A DNA stretch of 64,000 nucleotides, from positions 1,926,636 through 1,990,635 of the forward strand of contig CAJINV010000010.1 in assembly GCA_905178155.1 (NCBI GenBank). Direction: 5' to 3'. The stretch is from Amoebophrya sp. A120 (taxonomy: Eukaryota; Sar; Dinophyceae; Syndiniales; Amoebophryaceae). The translations under genes and the position numbers were made by a program. How positions within the stretch are numbered: the first letter of the stretch is position 1; each line of letters starts with the position of its first letter. Below are positions 21,111 to 33,700 of this stretch, one piece after another. The notes below the pieces were generated by a model. That model was not told the DNA's origin and searched no databases. It was given only the letters and a program-made list of their open reading frames with translations.

Positions 21111-24100
21111 TTATTCCAAAAATTTTTCCTTCCCGATTTTCGCCTTCACATGCTGGCCCGCCCGACTACTGCTGCTGCTTTCCAGAATGGGTTTCTGGTC
21201 TGGATCTTGTTTTATCAAATGCAAAAATGTCTGGGTCTGGGAGATTGCGAGATTTGTCATGCATTTTTTGCATGACCCGTGAGGTCTGTGATGCAGGTCC
21301 TAGCATCACAGATTTTTTGAGACCTTCTTGATGCTTATCGCGCATGAGAAATGCCCTCTCCGCGTGCCAAGAACGGGACTCCTCTCGCTGATCATGCAAC
21401 ACAGATACTTTTAGAGTCCGCAGACAGCATTACAAGTTCCGCTCTTCCAGACCCAGACATATTTGCAATTCATATGTTTCCTCCCTCCAGAGCTTCTGCC
21501 TATCGTCTGCCCTTGTCCACCAGCATGATTTTTACCCCCTGCTGCTATTGGGGTGCCGTGGAGATTATGAATTGCAAAAGTTAAAGTATCGTGCTAGGTA
21601 GTAACTGCATATACAAATTCGCTCAGCGTGGCAAATGGAACAATTTGTCATGCTGATTTACCTTGGGAACGGGATTCGTAATGCATGACTGCAATTGCTA
21701 CTACGATTCTTTTGCATTGGATAGAGATGATCTTCGTCGTCCTCATCCTCGTCCACCGCGACGTCCTCTAGCTCAATCTCCTCGTTCGTCAACCCAAATT
21801 CCTGCTCGAATGCTTCATTCTTCGCCGAGAAGTGGTCCTGAATCTGGTTATGACAGTGCACAACTCTCCCCCCCTGCTCATTTGTCATGCAAAGTGCCCA
21901 ATCCAGGCTGTGCCTCATAGCACTTTTTGCATGACAAGTTCTGCCAGCCCAAATAGCGCTACAATCCTGCGCAAATTTGTCATACAAAACCTGCATTCAT
22001 CTCGCTGGCCTAATATTTGTATTGCCATTCATGCTTAGACAAATCATGGGGAGCAGGGGGAGTAGTTGTGCACTGTCATACTGGTTCCCAAACGTGTACA
22101 ACGCGATCCCGGCAAGGCTCAGTCCTATGAATTGCAAAAGTACCAGTCGTATAAATGCATCACAAATTTTCTCAGCATGAGAGATAAAATTTCTAATGCG
22201 GATTTACCCTAAGAAAAAGATTTGTGACGCTGCACGACTGCAATTACTACGAGCACGATACTTTTGCAGTCCATAAGTCCGAACCCGCACCAACTTGAGA
22301 ACGCCACCGGGGTGGGGTGCGAGAACCGAGACAGGATTGTGGTCGTCAACTTGTACATATCCTGTGCAAAAGTATCGTACTCGTACAAATGCAAGTCTTG
22401 CATTAGAGCGCGGTAACAATTAAATCAACTAACTCGGATCTCCGAGTTAGTCGTCCGGCCGTCCGAATCCGGGCGGCCGGACGACTAGCTCGGGACTGTA
22501 ACTGCAAAAGCTTTGCGGGCGGCCGAGACTGGTCGCCACGCACGAGCTTCCTAGCCAGGTAAGGGTAACTCGTGGCGACCACTAGCTAGCAGGCAACTCG
22601 CGCAGTCGGTGACTGCCGGAATTCCCTATGCGGATTTGTGCTTTTGTGCATGCTATTTGTGCTCTTAGGGTCTTTTTTGAAAATCGCCGGGGCAACGTTT
22701 TCGCTTTCTTTGCAACGCAGGCGATGCCTGTTTTGTCATGGCGAAATATTCCCTGCCGTGAAGCTAACATTTTTTATGAAGCACAACAATTTTGCATGCT
22801 GTCCGACTCCGACGGAAGCGCGTTTTTTAATGAAAGCGCAAAAATTATGCACAAAACCGCACGAATTGCATATGTTGCCAGGACGTTTTCAAAGCACGCC
22901 TCTGATCGAAGTCGTCGGCTCCGGCGTCGCTATACAGAAAAACTTTCCCACTTACAATCCCGAGTTAGTCGTCCGGCCGCCCGGATTCGGACGGCCGGAC
23001 CACTAACTCGGAGATCCGAGTTAGTTGATTTAATTGTTACCGCGCTCTTACAAAACTTGTTTCGAAGGCAAGTCTGCATTACAAATTTTCTCTTTCATGC
23101 TGAGGAAATTTGTGATGCGTTTATACGAGTACGATACTTTTGCAGTTCATAGTACAGAATATTCGCCACCTGGACCGTTGCGGCGTTGACGGCTTGGTTC
23201 AGGTAGAAGTTGAAGGTGCCCATGCCAAATCCGAAAATCGTGGAGAGAAAGAGACACGTCCAGAGCACCGTCGTCATGTCGTTTTGAAAGGCCTGGAACA
23301 GCGGGGGAACAAGTACAGAAGCGCCGTCTGGGGATGAGCTTGAACTGCCCTGCAGCGCTGAGGAAAATTGCTGCTCTTGCAGAAAAGCCGTCGTTGGCAA
23401 CTGCGTGAGGCTAGTAGTAGTTCCCCCTTGCTGTGTGGCTGTGTTTGATGATATCAGTGCGGCCTGTGAAGAGGAGCTACTGGATGAACTTGCGAGATTT
23501 CCACCTTGTAGCGACGTCGAGAGACCAGCTGTAGGAGACGTTATTGGTCCACCACTGAGGAGCAGGGTTTGATGCGTGGAAGATGTTAGTGCAGCTGCGT
23601 CGTACAAAAATGGTCTTCGACAAAACTGACACTCACAGTTGAGCCGATTCAGAATCATTCATGCGGAAACACGTGGAAATGATAATGAATATATGTCTCA
23701 ATCATTCATGCGTAACGTGAAAACGACGAACTAATTTACTTGACAATATTCAGCCTCGACTGTGAAGTCAGGTTTTTGCAGAAGTGATACGCTACTGCTT
23801 CCGGGTTGCTGCAGAAGATGTCTCACGCCCGCCAACACAGTCGGTAAAAGTTGTGAATGTGATGGTGCACTCATCATACTAGAAGATGAAGTTGGAGATG
23901 TGCCTGCAGAGAGGTCGGACGAGAGCCGGAATTCATTATCCCCAAACGACGACAAGAAACCGTCGTCAAAAAACCCAGTCTGGTCCAACTCGAAGAGCTG
24001 CCGCAAGTTTTTGTGTCCACCAGCTGCTGTGCCGTCTGCTTTTGATTTTGGGGTGTTTGTCTTGTACAGTTCGAATAGCAAGATGAGGACGATGTTTACC

Positions 24101-25792
24101 GGAAGAGATAGGAAGCTGCGGCTTATCCTGAATAAAAGCACCCTCACTTCGAAATAAACCCTCAATTTGTCATGCCAGATTGCGGAAAAAAAGGATCAAT
24201 TCTTGTTGCGTCTCCCGGATGACAAAGTTGACGTTGACAGCAATGGTGCATTTTCTCCACGATACGGTTCTGCGCCACTTCGTGCGGTTTGATTTCTTCC
24301 TCCTCCCGCAGAATACGCACGTATCAACTGCAATGATGTCTGGGTCTGGAAGAGTGGAACTTGTAATGCTGCCTGCGGATTCTGAAAATATCTCTGTTGC
24401 ATGAGCAGCAAGAGGAGTCAGTTCGTGGCACACGGAGAGGTCATTTATCATGCGTAATTACTAATTAGCATCAAGAAGCTCTCAAAAAATCTGTGAAGCT
24501 AGCACCAGCATTACAGACCTCACGGGTCATGCAAAATGTGCATGACAAGCCCCGACTCTTCGAGACCCAGACATATTTGCAGTGGATAGCACGGCCGTTT
24601 TGTCAATCACCGAACACGTCGCGACGATGAAAATCAGGAAGCCAGCGTAATATGCATTGCGAAAGTATCTTACTCGTACTCATTGCGTTTATACATTACA
24701 AATTCCTTTCTTATGGCAAAGGCAAACCCGCCTGAAAAATTCAATTTCTCACGCTGAGGGAATTCGTCATGCGATAATTTCTACTAGTTGTACTAGTACA
24801 AAGATACTTTTGCAAGGCATACGTATGTCAAACCGACGAAATCCAGCGCGTTTTGGGACAGAAAATCCCCGACGGAATAGAGTACAGCGCCAATGATGGT
24901 CAGGAAAAGGCCGACAATCGGCAGGGCGTTGATTTTTGTGTTGGTGCAGCTCTGTAGATGAATTGGAATTCTTTTTTGCCTTCATGCAGCTTGGTGGTCA
25001 ACAGATGATATAATGGCAGCTGATACACACAACGAACTTCGGTATCCTCGCTAGCACGATAGCGATGCTCTTGCTGCTACACATTTATTACAAAGCAGTA
25101 GAACCTCTACTAAGGAACTGTCTTCATATAGATGCCGTCAGGTTCCAGTAACAACCACGAACCACAATACGTACATGAGATATCCGGAACATCATCTATA
25201 CCCATTCCACCACTGCCGTTGCCGCGGGGACGGTATTCCTCGCCACGACGTACAAGGGCACACTCATGAACCGCAGCGCCTTCAGGGAGAAGTACAGCGT
25301 CAGACAGAAGAAGCAGCACTGGAGCAGCGACCAGAGTTTGTTCTTGAACTTCCGTGGCACGGCCAGACCACAGATCTTGCGAGGACCACCTAAATTCGTA
25401 CATTTTTTTTTCTTCAAAGACGAGGTGGTCCAGTAGGTCGTATCTACATCACCAAGTGACCGGAGGCGGAGCAGTCGCAACTGTCCCTTGTGCTGGGGCG
25501 AAAGACAAAGAATCACGGATACTGCATCACATTGTGAATTTGGGGCTCTATACTTACCCGCGGCGCTATCCGCCCCGCCCGCGTTTTCGATGTCGCCCTT
25601 ACTCGCGTCGCTGTTTCTGTCTCCGAAGATCAGCGGCCAGATGAAGCCGATGAAGACGGTCCCGATATTCTGTACGAAAACCACCGTCCACGGATAGTCG
25701 AAGTCCATGGCGAGGGTTTTATTTAAGAGCACCATCGACACCGAGCACGTCGCATGGGCGGCGAAGAGGGACAGAAGGTAGACGCTCAACAT
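21111..25792 (-). CDS. GDP-mannose-type nucleotide-sugar transporter (DMT superfamily)
   Basis: Moves a nucleotide sugar into the Golgi or ER. Start MLSVYLLSLFAAHATCSVSM at 25792. Hydrophobic helices in order: SVSMVLLNKTLAMDF and WTVVFVQNIGTVFIGFIW (exon 1); FFCLTLYFSLKALRFMSV and VPLYVVARNTVPAATAVVEW (exon 2); PIVGLFLTIIGAVLYSVGD; YAGFLIFIVATCSVID; RSFLSLPVNIVLILLFELYK; TTVLWTCLFLSTIFGFGMG; a C-terminal helix with LSLAGIALYTFGNQ; then an acidic tail (DVAVDEDEDDED) and the final KAKIGKEKFLE before TAA. The pattern SLKALRFMSVPLYVVARNTV fits the GDP-mannose transporter family. Two long Ser/Thr/Gly-rich insertions interrupt the second half. Introns 1 and 2 are GT-AG; at least six others are introners, and one of those contains a MITE. 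Substrate is not determinable from sequence. Confidence 0.82.
21213..21474. mobile_element. Introner, family B
   Basis: 262 bp, TSD TGTTT exact. Removal joins SSGGRK to QDPDQKP at the transporter C-terminus. Confidence 0.9.
21566..21723. mobile_element. Introner, family A
   Basis: 158 bp, TSD GAGAT exact. Removal joins DEDHL to HGTPIAA. Confidence 0.9.
21849..22080. mobile_element. Introner, family E
   Basis: 232 bp. TIR TATGACAGTGCACAACT; TSD CTGGT exact. Removal joins YTFGNQ to IQDHFSA. Confidence 0.92.
22126..22275. mobile_element. Introner, family A
   Basis: 150 bp, TSD AGTCC exact. Removal joins SSWCGFGL to SLAGIALY. Confidence 0.92.
22358..23151. mobile_element. Introner, family A, carrying a nested MITE
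   Basis: TSD GTACA exact. Without the MITE and its TTA the element is 149 bp, normal for the family. Removal joins VQVANILY to KLTTTILS. Confidence 0.92.
22406..23047. mobile_element. 642-bp MITE nested in an introner, TTA duplication
   Basis: TIRs of about 97 bp with only a few mismatches, beginning GAGCGCGGTAACAATTAAAT. The TIR contains its own palindromic part (CTCGGATCTCCGAG, then CCGGCCG-rich). TTA duplicated at 22403-22405 and 23048-23050. No coding capacity for a transposase. Confidence 0.92.
24322..24588. mobile_element. Introner, family B
   Basis: 267 bp, TSD GCACG exact. Removal joins SVIDKTAV to RILREEEE. Confidence 0.9.
24651..24821. mobile_element. Introner, family A
   Basis: 171 bp, TSD CGTAA/CGTAT. 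Separates DFVGLTY from AGFLIFIV. Confidence 0.85.
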
Positions 25793-26832
25793 TTTGTTTT
25801 TTCGTTTGATCCAGTATTTTCTCTCTTAGCCTTGCGTAACAGAGGAGGTACAACAGGTAACAGACAGAAAGTAGAAGTTCCTGTCCATCGTTCCGAACGA
25901 TGGAGACTTTCTTTGTTCTACACCACACTCATAATTGTCCAAAACAGTCAACAACAGAAGCAAAAAATATGTATCCACAACTGGATGTAGTACGATGAAG
26001 AAGCCTGCTTTATTCATCCAGATGACCTCTTGCTTCCTTCCTCTCTGTGTCGCGGCCTGATCATCTCGTCAACAAGATATACTTCTAGTGACCCTCTCAT
26101 TATGGGCAGCATACCGTACGGATGTACTGACCAATCGCAGCGGCAATGCAAGCGCTCGATAAAAACCATCCACTATAGGTACAGATAAGAACTTGCGCTA
26201 GTGCGTGCCACGCCATGGCGTATCAAAGGTAAAAGAGGAAGCGTATTGCTCGCGTAAAATCCCAGAGGGAAATGGATGAAGTTTCATTACCACTTTACTA
26301 GCAGTAGCAACAAGAAAACCTCATAACTGTGCAGGCATGAACACCACGCGGATGAAGATCGAAGAAGTGCTGCAGCTCGAGGCCCCAATTGCAAGCAAAT
26401 CGCGGATGCCTGAAAGTAGAATACCGAAAATTGCGTCGACCTCTTCTTCAAATCTTTACAAGGAAAATTTGCGCCGACCTTCTTTTTTCGGATAAACTGC
26501 AGAAGATGAGGAGTTCTACAATAAAAATTGTGCCACTTTTTATTTTCGTTTTCGGTGATTCAACATGATTTGTAGCAGTTGCTTTACCGTGCTTTATTTT
26601 TTGAAAATACGAGAAAGTTTTCTTGTCCTCTATCTTCGCGCCTTTTGCGAATGCGACTCGAAGGATTCATAAAGCAAAATTATCTTCTTCTTCAAGGTTC
26701 TGACTCATAACATCTTCAGTCGCGCTTTATTGTTTACTGTAAAAAGTGGTTGATGTTGTCGTCATGGTATCGAGTTGCTCTGCACGAGCGCGACAGAGTT
26801 GCAGCGCAGCTCCGCCGTGCAGCATTGTAGCT
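25793..26832. other. Intergenic, no feature seen
   Basis: AT-rich spacer with short frames only. Confidence 0.5.
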
Positions 26833-26985
26833 TATGAATTGCAAAAGTACTATCGTACTAGTATAAATTGCATGACAAATTAGCTGAGCAAGACAAAGGC
26901 AATTTGTAATGCTGTTACCCCTGGAAGAAAACATTTGTCATGCATATTTGCAATTACTACGACTACGATACTTTTGCAGAGGATA
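26833..26985. mobile_element. Introner, family A, outside recognised coding sequence
   Basis: 153 bp, TSD TAGCT exact. Lies about 750 bp downstream of the kinase stop codon. Confidence 0.88.
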
Positions 26986-27028
26986 TAGCTAGCTGATGTA
27001 CAATTGTGAGTAAACTGGATGGAACATT

Positions 27029-27308
27029 TATCCTCAGTAAAAACGTACCCACACCAGAGTTGTAATGCAAATCTGCATGCTGAAAATGTTTCTCATGCGG
27101 AGCCCCATGAGAAGCATTTTCTAGTCGTGTTTTGCAATTTGTCATGCTCCAATCAGCATGGTATGCTAGATCTGTGATGCTGCTGAGCTAGCTCAAACAG
27201 CACTACACTACGAATCCAAATTTGTCATGCAAAACAGCCAAAACTTGTGGATTTGTCTAGCCGATTCCCCATCTTGACTATGGTGTGGGTACGTTTTTAC
27301 TCAGGATA
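27029..27308. mobile_element. Introner, family F, outside recognised coding sequence
   Basis: 280 bp. TIR core AGTAAAAACGTACCCACACC; TSD ACATT exact. Sister copy at 37214-37492. Confidence 0.9.
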
Positions 27309-27729
27309 ACATTTTGGACAGAGAAAACCCCAAAAAGGTAGCTTCCCCAACCACAAAACTCCACTCGCTTATATCGCTTTGGTATCTTGTTCTTGATTTT
27401 GTAGTAAATATGAAAGTTAATAGTCGTCAGTGAAAAATTTCAAAAAAAATCGTCGCAACGCTGCTGCCCCGACAACGACAAAACAGGTGGTCACCGGTTC
27501 TCGCTGTCGTACTTTTTGTACGATCTTCAGTGCAGTCCGCCCACCTCGTCCACAGCGCTTTTTTATTCATCTTCGCATTATCGTACGAAAAAATTGTTTC
27601 ACCGTGATGGTTTTCGAAAATACGCATGACTGGACAAGGTCGTTAAGTACACATGACACACATGCATCAACATTTTCAAGGGAAACAGTTTTTTCCTTCC
27701 GATATTACGCAGCTGAATTTGTTGTCCCA
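27309..27729. other. Downstream flank of kinase gene
   Basis: Probable 3' UTR or spacer. No frame of note. Confidence 0.4.
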
Positions 27730-30700
27730 TCACGCCACCTCCGAAGTAGATCCCGTAGCAAGCATCGGCTGCTCCACGTAATTCACCTCCGTTAGAAACG
27801 GATGTTGCAACAGCTCCGCCGCACTGGGTCGCTTGGTCGGATCCAGGGTCAGCATCTGGCGGATGGGGTATGGGTTGGAAAAAATAAACGGGGAGCCAAG
27901 TCGTGCATCAAGTTTCTTGGGCGAATGAAATACTTCGAGTTCTTACTGATACTGGAGTGCAGCTGGTGTGTCCACGCATAAATCTACTTCAACTTCTAGC
28001 GCCCTTATTTTGTTCCATTGTTATTCCATGTATGCTTCTTTATAGTGGCAAAGAAACTAGCGAGAATGAAGATCCGCTTCCCAACTACCATGTCCAGCTC
28101 TTGTAAGGTGGAGCATCAAGAATGAATAAGAGCTCTACAGCTGATGTAATACAAATCTTCTTGTTGACGACATTGACTTGGCTGACAAAACAGATGTCAC
28201 GCTAGGATAGGAAATCCACAAACGGGTCCTCGTCGGATAACCTGTGAGAATGATAATTTTGATTTTGACGAGCCGGAAGCAATTCAATCACAATCACGCA
28301 CCAGTCGCATGAGAAGAAACTCCGCATTGGGAACAACTTCCGCATGACAAACAAGGCCCACCCGAGCGTGGGGACAGGGTCCCCACGCTGGGGCCTTGTG
28401 CCCGTCCCTAGTGGCGCTAGTGGGGGAAGGGTGTTCGGCATCGGGGCGGACAGCGTCCGCCCCTCGCCTCACACCAGGCGCGCGCATGGTGGCTCAGTGC
28501 GCGAAGCACTAGTGGGGGAAGGGTGTTCGGCATCGGGGCGGACAGCGTCCGCCCCTCGCCTCACACCAGGCGCGCGCATAGTGGCTTAGTGCGCGAAGCA
28601 CTGGTGGGGGAAGGCAGGGCGTTCACCTGTCGCGGTCACCTGTCGCGGTCACCTGTCAAGGTCCCCTGTCGAGGTCACCTGTCGAGGTCACCTGTCGAGG
28701 TCACCTGTCGAGGTCACCTGTTGAGGTCACCTGTCGAGGTCACCTGTCGAGGTCGCCTGTCGAGGTCGCCTGTCAAGGTCACCTGTCGCCAGGGGTATGC
28801 GTTACCAGAACCCGGAAGTCGAGCAATGTAAATATTAATAAACCGCCACTTCCTTGTTGTGTAAAAAACAAATCCAAAAAAACTATCTATACGCAAGGCG
28901 GTGTCCCAAGGTCGTCCGCTTTGGGACGAGCAGATGGAGCTTTTTCAACTCGCCTCCCGGTAGTGAGATGTGTGGGATAGAAAAACTATTTGCTACTCGC
29001 AGCTACAAGGGGTGCGCATAAGACTTTGTCATGCCGAGAGAGATGATTCACGAAACTTGGCTGTTTTTATCCTGTGACATAATTCAAACTTCTGCAAGAA
29101 GTGCATGTGGAATAGGAATAAAAATACGATGCATAAATGTGACATAATGCGTCTGTCCTCTCCATACTGGCCCCGTGAATCTATTGCCAAGTCGCAATGG
29201 TAACCCTTTTGCTGCAGCGAGTAAAAGAACATCTCCACTTGTCATACTGGATCCTGGATCTTAATCTCCTGATACAACCGCCCGTCCTGGGTGAAAAATT
29301 GCGGCACATGCCTCCCGCTAGCCATGATCCAAAACGGAAACCGGCCGATGATGCCCAACACTCGTGCAAGGAGGCTATGCACGGAATCGTTTTGGAAGAG
29401 TACATACCCCGTCCACAGTTCCGCGAGAATGCAACCGAGGGACCAAATGTCGATCTTCTGGTCGTACCTGAAGTGAATTTCGCTTTATTTTCATGCGACA
29501 TGCACGAAGGCTAAAATTTTGTTCCGTAAATGCAGGATGAGAAACTACCATCACCAGTGCTAGATACTTACACGTACTTATTCAAATAGCAGGTCTCAGC
29601 ACTAGTAGCAGAGCCTAAGGCGCTAAATGTAAACCATTCCTCAGTTGTTGCAACATCATGATGAAAAAAAATACTGGCATCCCAAAATCACTTCCGGTGC
29701 CCGGTAACTCCTTGACTGCACGTAGGACGATAGATGGTCATCGATGAAGCATGAGGAACCAAAGTCGATTACTTTCACCTCCTATGCATTGCAAAAATTT
29801 GATCGTCCTCGTAGTGGAAAGTGCATGGCAAATTATTTTTTGAAGCAATTTATATCGAAATCTGTCATGCAAATTGAAGTAGCATGAAAGCAGATCTGTC
29901 TCTGTCATGCCAAACTACAACTGCAATGACCACTACGAGCGCGATTTATTTTTGCACAGGATACCTCCGTCCGGCTATAGGACTTCATCAGAATATTCTC
30001 CGGCTTTAAATCACCTGTGGTTGCTTTTGAAGATGATTAGCGGCCACGTCAATTTTATTGTTCTGACGTCGATGAACGTATGTGCACATGAAAGGATGTC
30101 GCAACGAAGAACTACTAGAAGGATGAGGATCACAACAAGCACATCAAACCAAAACATCCAAACTTTCTACAGTGAATAAGATTTAGTCCGTGGATGAAAT
30201 TCAACGCCTTTAGGATGTCGCGGGAAATGATCTGCAGTCTGGCTTTCGTAAAGTAAGGTTCCCCGGGCTGCTGTTCGCGATTAAACTTGGAAAACTCGTA
30301 TAAGTTGTCCTTCAGCAACTCTGTCACCAAGACGAGGTGTTCCTGTTTTGATCGTTTGGCTTGACTTTCTGATATGGAAATCCATTGGTACTAGAAATAG
30401 GTGGCAAGATGAACTCTGCTCCTGTCGCAACAAATGTTCTTGATGCGTACTATACTCGTCACATATCAGCTGCAAAATTCACATTGAGGGATGAAACATA
30501 CAAGAAAACCAGAAACACGTGATCATCTACTTCGCATTATACTTCGTAGTTCTACATTATAGTACCTTGTAGTAAAAAAAGTCGATGAGTCGCAGCAGGT
30601 TCATGTCGTCCACGTCACAGTTGAGGCCGATATTCTGTGCAAAAGTATCGCACTCCTAGTTGTAATTGCAGCTATGCATACACAAATCTCCTTCCTAAAC

Positions 30701-33700
30701 TGAATCAGCATGACAAACCCGGATTTGTCATGCTGAGCTAACTTGTATTGCAATTAGTTACTACTGCCACGATAATTCTTTTGCAAATCATAGCCGATGA
30801 AGGAGAGTAATTTGATCTCGTCGAGAGATTGGTCGAAAAAATCCTTGTCGTTCTTGATGATTTTCAAGCACACCATGCGGTTCGTTTCCAGATTATGCAT
30901 TGCAAAAGCATCGCACTCGTAAAAATGCAAGTCTTGCATTACAAATTTTTTTCCTCAGCTAAATCCGCATGACAAGTTTTATTTCTCATGCTGGGGAAAT
31001 TTGTAATGCATTTATACGAGTACGATACCTTTGCACAGGATACAAATCGTGGCACTGCAACGCACGGGAAAACGCCGCTTGTCCAAGGTACTCGACGACC
31101 TGGTATGCATTGCAAAAGTGTCTGGGTCTGGGAGATTCTGAGACTTGTCATGCAAGTTTTGCATGTGCCATGATGTCTGTGATGCATGTCCTAGCATCAG
31201 AGATTTTTTGAGGGCTTCTTGATGCCTACACCGCATGACAAATGCCCTTTTCCCGTAGCAAAAATAACACTCACTTTGCTGCTCATGCAATAGAGATTTT
31301 TTTGGAATCCAAATGCAGCATCACAAATTGCAATCTTCCAGACCCTCCAGACATTTTTGCATTTCATACCTGGTACCGGGCGGCAATGATCTGCCCCATC
31401 TCGACTTTCAGTCCTATCCTAGAGAAAATCACCATGATGTTGATGACTCATCTCAAGCTGTCTCTGTGGTCATGCGTGACAATATGCGCAATAAAAGTCG
31501 GACCTTTAAATTTAAAACTTCTTATAGTCGTTTCTGCATTACAACTTGAGAGCCGCAAAAATGGTAATGCGTGAAGATTTTCTTTGGGATAAATTCCTTC
31601 GTCTCTTCAAACCCGGTCTTGTCTCGCTCGTACACATATCCTGTGCAAAAGCATCGCATAATTAGTAGTAATTGCATTACAAATTAGCTCAGCGTCAGCA
31701 TGACAATTGGAATTTGTGATGCAGTTTTACCTTGGGATGAAGATTTGTAATGCATAAACTGCAATTACTACGAGTACGATACTTTTGCAATTCATAACAC
31801 AATGGGCAGTTGGAAGGAATCGAAGATTGTGTCGTTCATCTCTACGGGGTAAAAATTCGGGTTTTTCGTAACCATCGCTGTTACTCCTCCACTATGCGAC
31901 GCTAGCCCTCCGACAGAAGCACCACTCGCCGTTCCGACAAGATTACTGTTCCTCGGGTACCGGATCCGTTGCCGCTCCAGGGTGAGTTCCTTGGTGAAAA
32001 CGGTAAGACTTTCGCCGTTTTCTGGATTTTCCTCGACTTCAGACTTCACGATTTTGCCGTCGTAGTCCTTTATTGTCGGGATGAATTGCTGCAATTTTCT
32101 CCGTTTCTTCTTGTTCAGTAACCTGCTTGCGGACTTTGCTTTCCGGTTTTGGTTTGCCGGGTCAGCTGCGCCAGCGTCGCCTGTACTAAACGGGGTAGTA
32201 GCGGAGGGTGGTGCTGTTGCTGGTGCTGATGCTCCTGCTTCGCCCGAAGGTGCGACAGCAGCTCCTTCTGCTGGCTGTATGTTGCCCGCAGGGTCGGAGG
32301 TGTCGGAGGTCGCGGGAGCGGTATTGGTGTTGCTCGCGGTTCCAGCGGCGGCGGCTGTCGTGGACGAGTCTGGGTTTAAAAGTGTTGGATCCTGTGGCGT
32401 ACCAGCTACCACACCGCTACCGTCGTCAACCACTTCAGTGCCGTCGCCCGCTACCAAATGTTGTCCGTGAAGACCTGTGCTGCTCGCTCCTGCTGTCATG
32501 CCCGCTAATAGCAGCTGCTCTGAGGCAAGTTTTATCCTGTGCGCAAGTATCGCGCTCGTGGTAATTGCAGTCATGCATTACAAGTCTTTTTCTATAGGTA
32601 AATCCGCATTACAAATTTTGTTTCTCATGCTGAGGAGACAATTTGTAATGCATTTATACGAGTACGATACTTTCGCTGCAATCCATAAGCTTCACCTTAT
32701 CCACCCAGGGAACCACGCGGACACGGGGGTCGCGGTTTTGGGTGCTGGTCGCGTATGGCGTTCTCAAACGTTACATTCTCAACTGTTACATGATTTGTCA
32801 TGCAAAATGATCATCAAGATCCACACTATCAAGCTGCTTCGCATGACAAATTTGCGAATGGCTAAACAGCGCCCAAATCTGTTCGGAATTTGTAATGCTA
32901 CAGATGCAGCCTCCCTCCTTTCACTTTTCCCATTCTTGCATGACAAATCCATGTAACACTTGAGAATGTAACAGTTGAGAACGCCATATCGCGGCGCCTG
33001 CTGTTGTAGTCCAGGTGGACAGGTCTGCTGGAGGAGCAGCTCCACCGGCAGCTGTTGTTGTGCCTGCAGCTGTTGTTGTACCAAGTAGAAACAGGTCCGC
33101 CTCTTGTTCGTTCTGTAGCAAGCTGGCACAGGAACTCGTCGTGAGGGGCGGCGGCGTGGCCTGGGTTTTATTTTATCGTGTTTTTGTTACATTTACAACA
33201 GATTTTTTTGTCATGCACAGCGACAACGCGGATTAGCAGCAGAAGATTTTCAGCTACTTCTTATCATGCAGTAAATAAAGCACCTTCGTGTAGTTCGTTC
33301 ACCATCAACAGCAAATGCTGAATTCAACATTCAAAGTTACCGCTTCTCCGGGAAGCCGTTGAAAGGGCTCGGAATTTCTCAATTCTTCCATAAGTTCTTC
33401 TTCGCTGATCTCCCGAATCCGGTATCCCGGGTCATCATCATCGTGGTACTCATCCTCCTTATACATTGCAAAAGTATCGCGCTAGTCTGAAGCTGAACTG
33501 CAAAATCAATACAAATTTTTCATTAGATGAAAAGCGCAATTTGTCCTCATGCTAGGTAAGGTACAAAATTAGATTTGTCAGGCATCCAACTACGATACTT
33601 TTGCACCACAGGTGGATACTCTTTCGTGGCGAACGACACCTCCGACGAGGGTCGTTTCCGACTTTGGTACGCATTGGAGACGTGATCGACCGCGGGCCGG

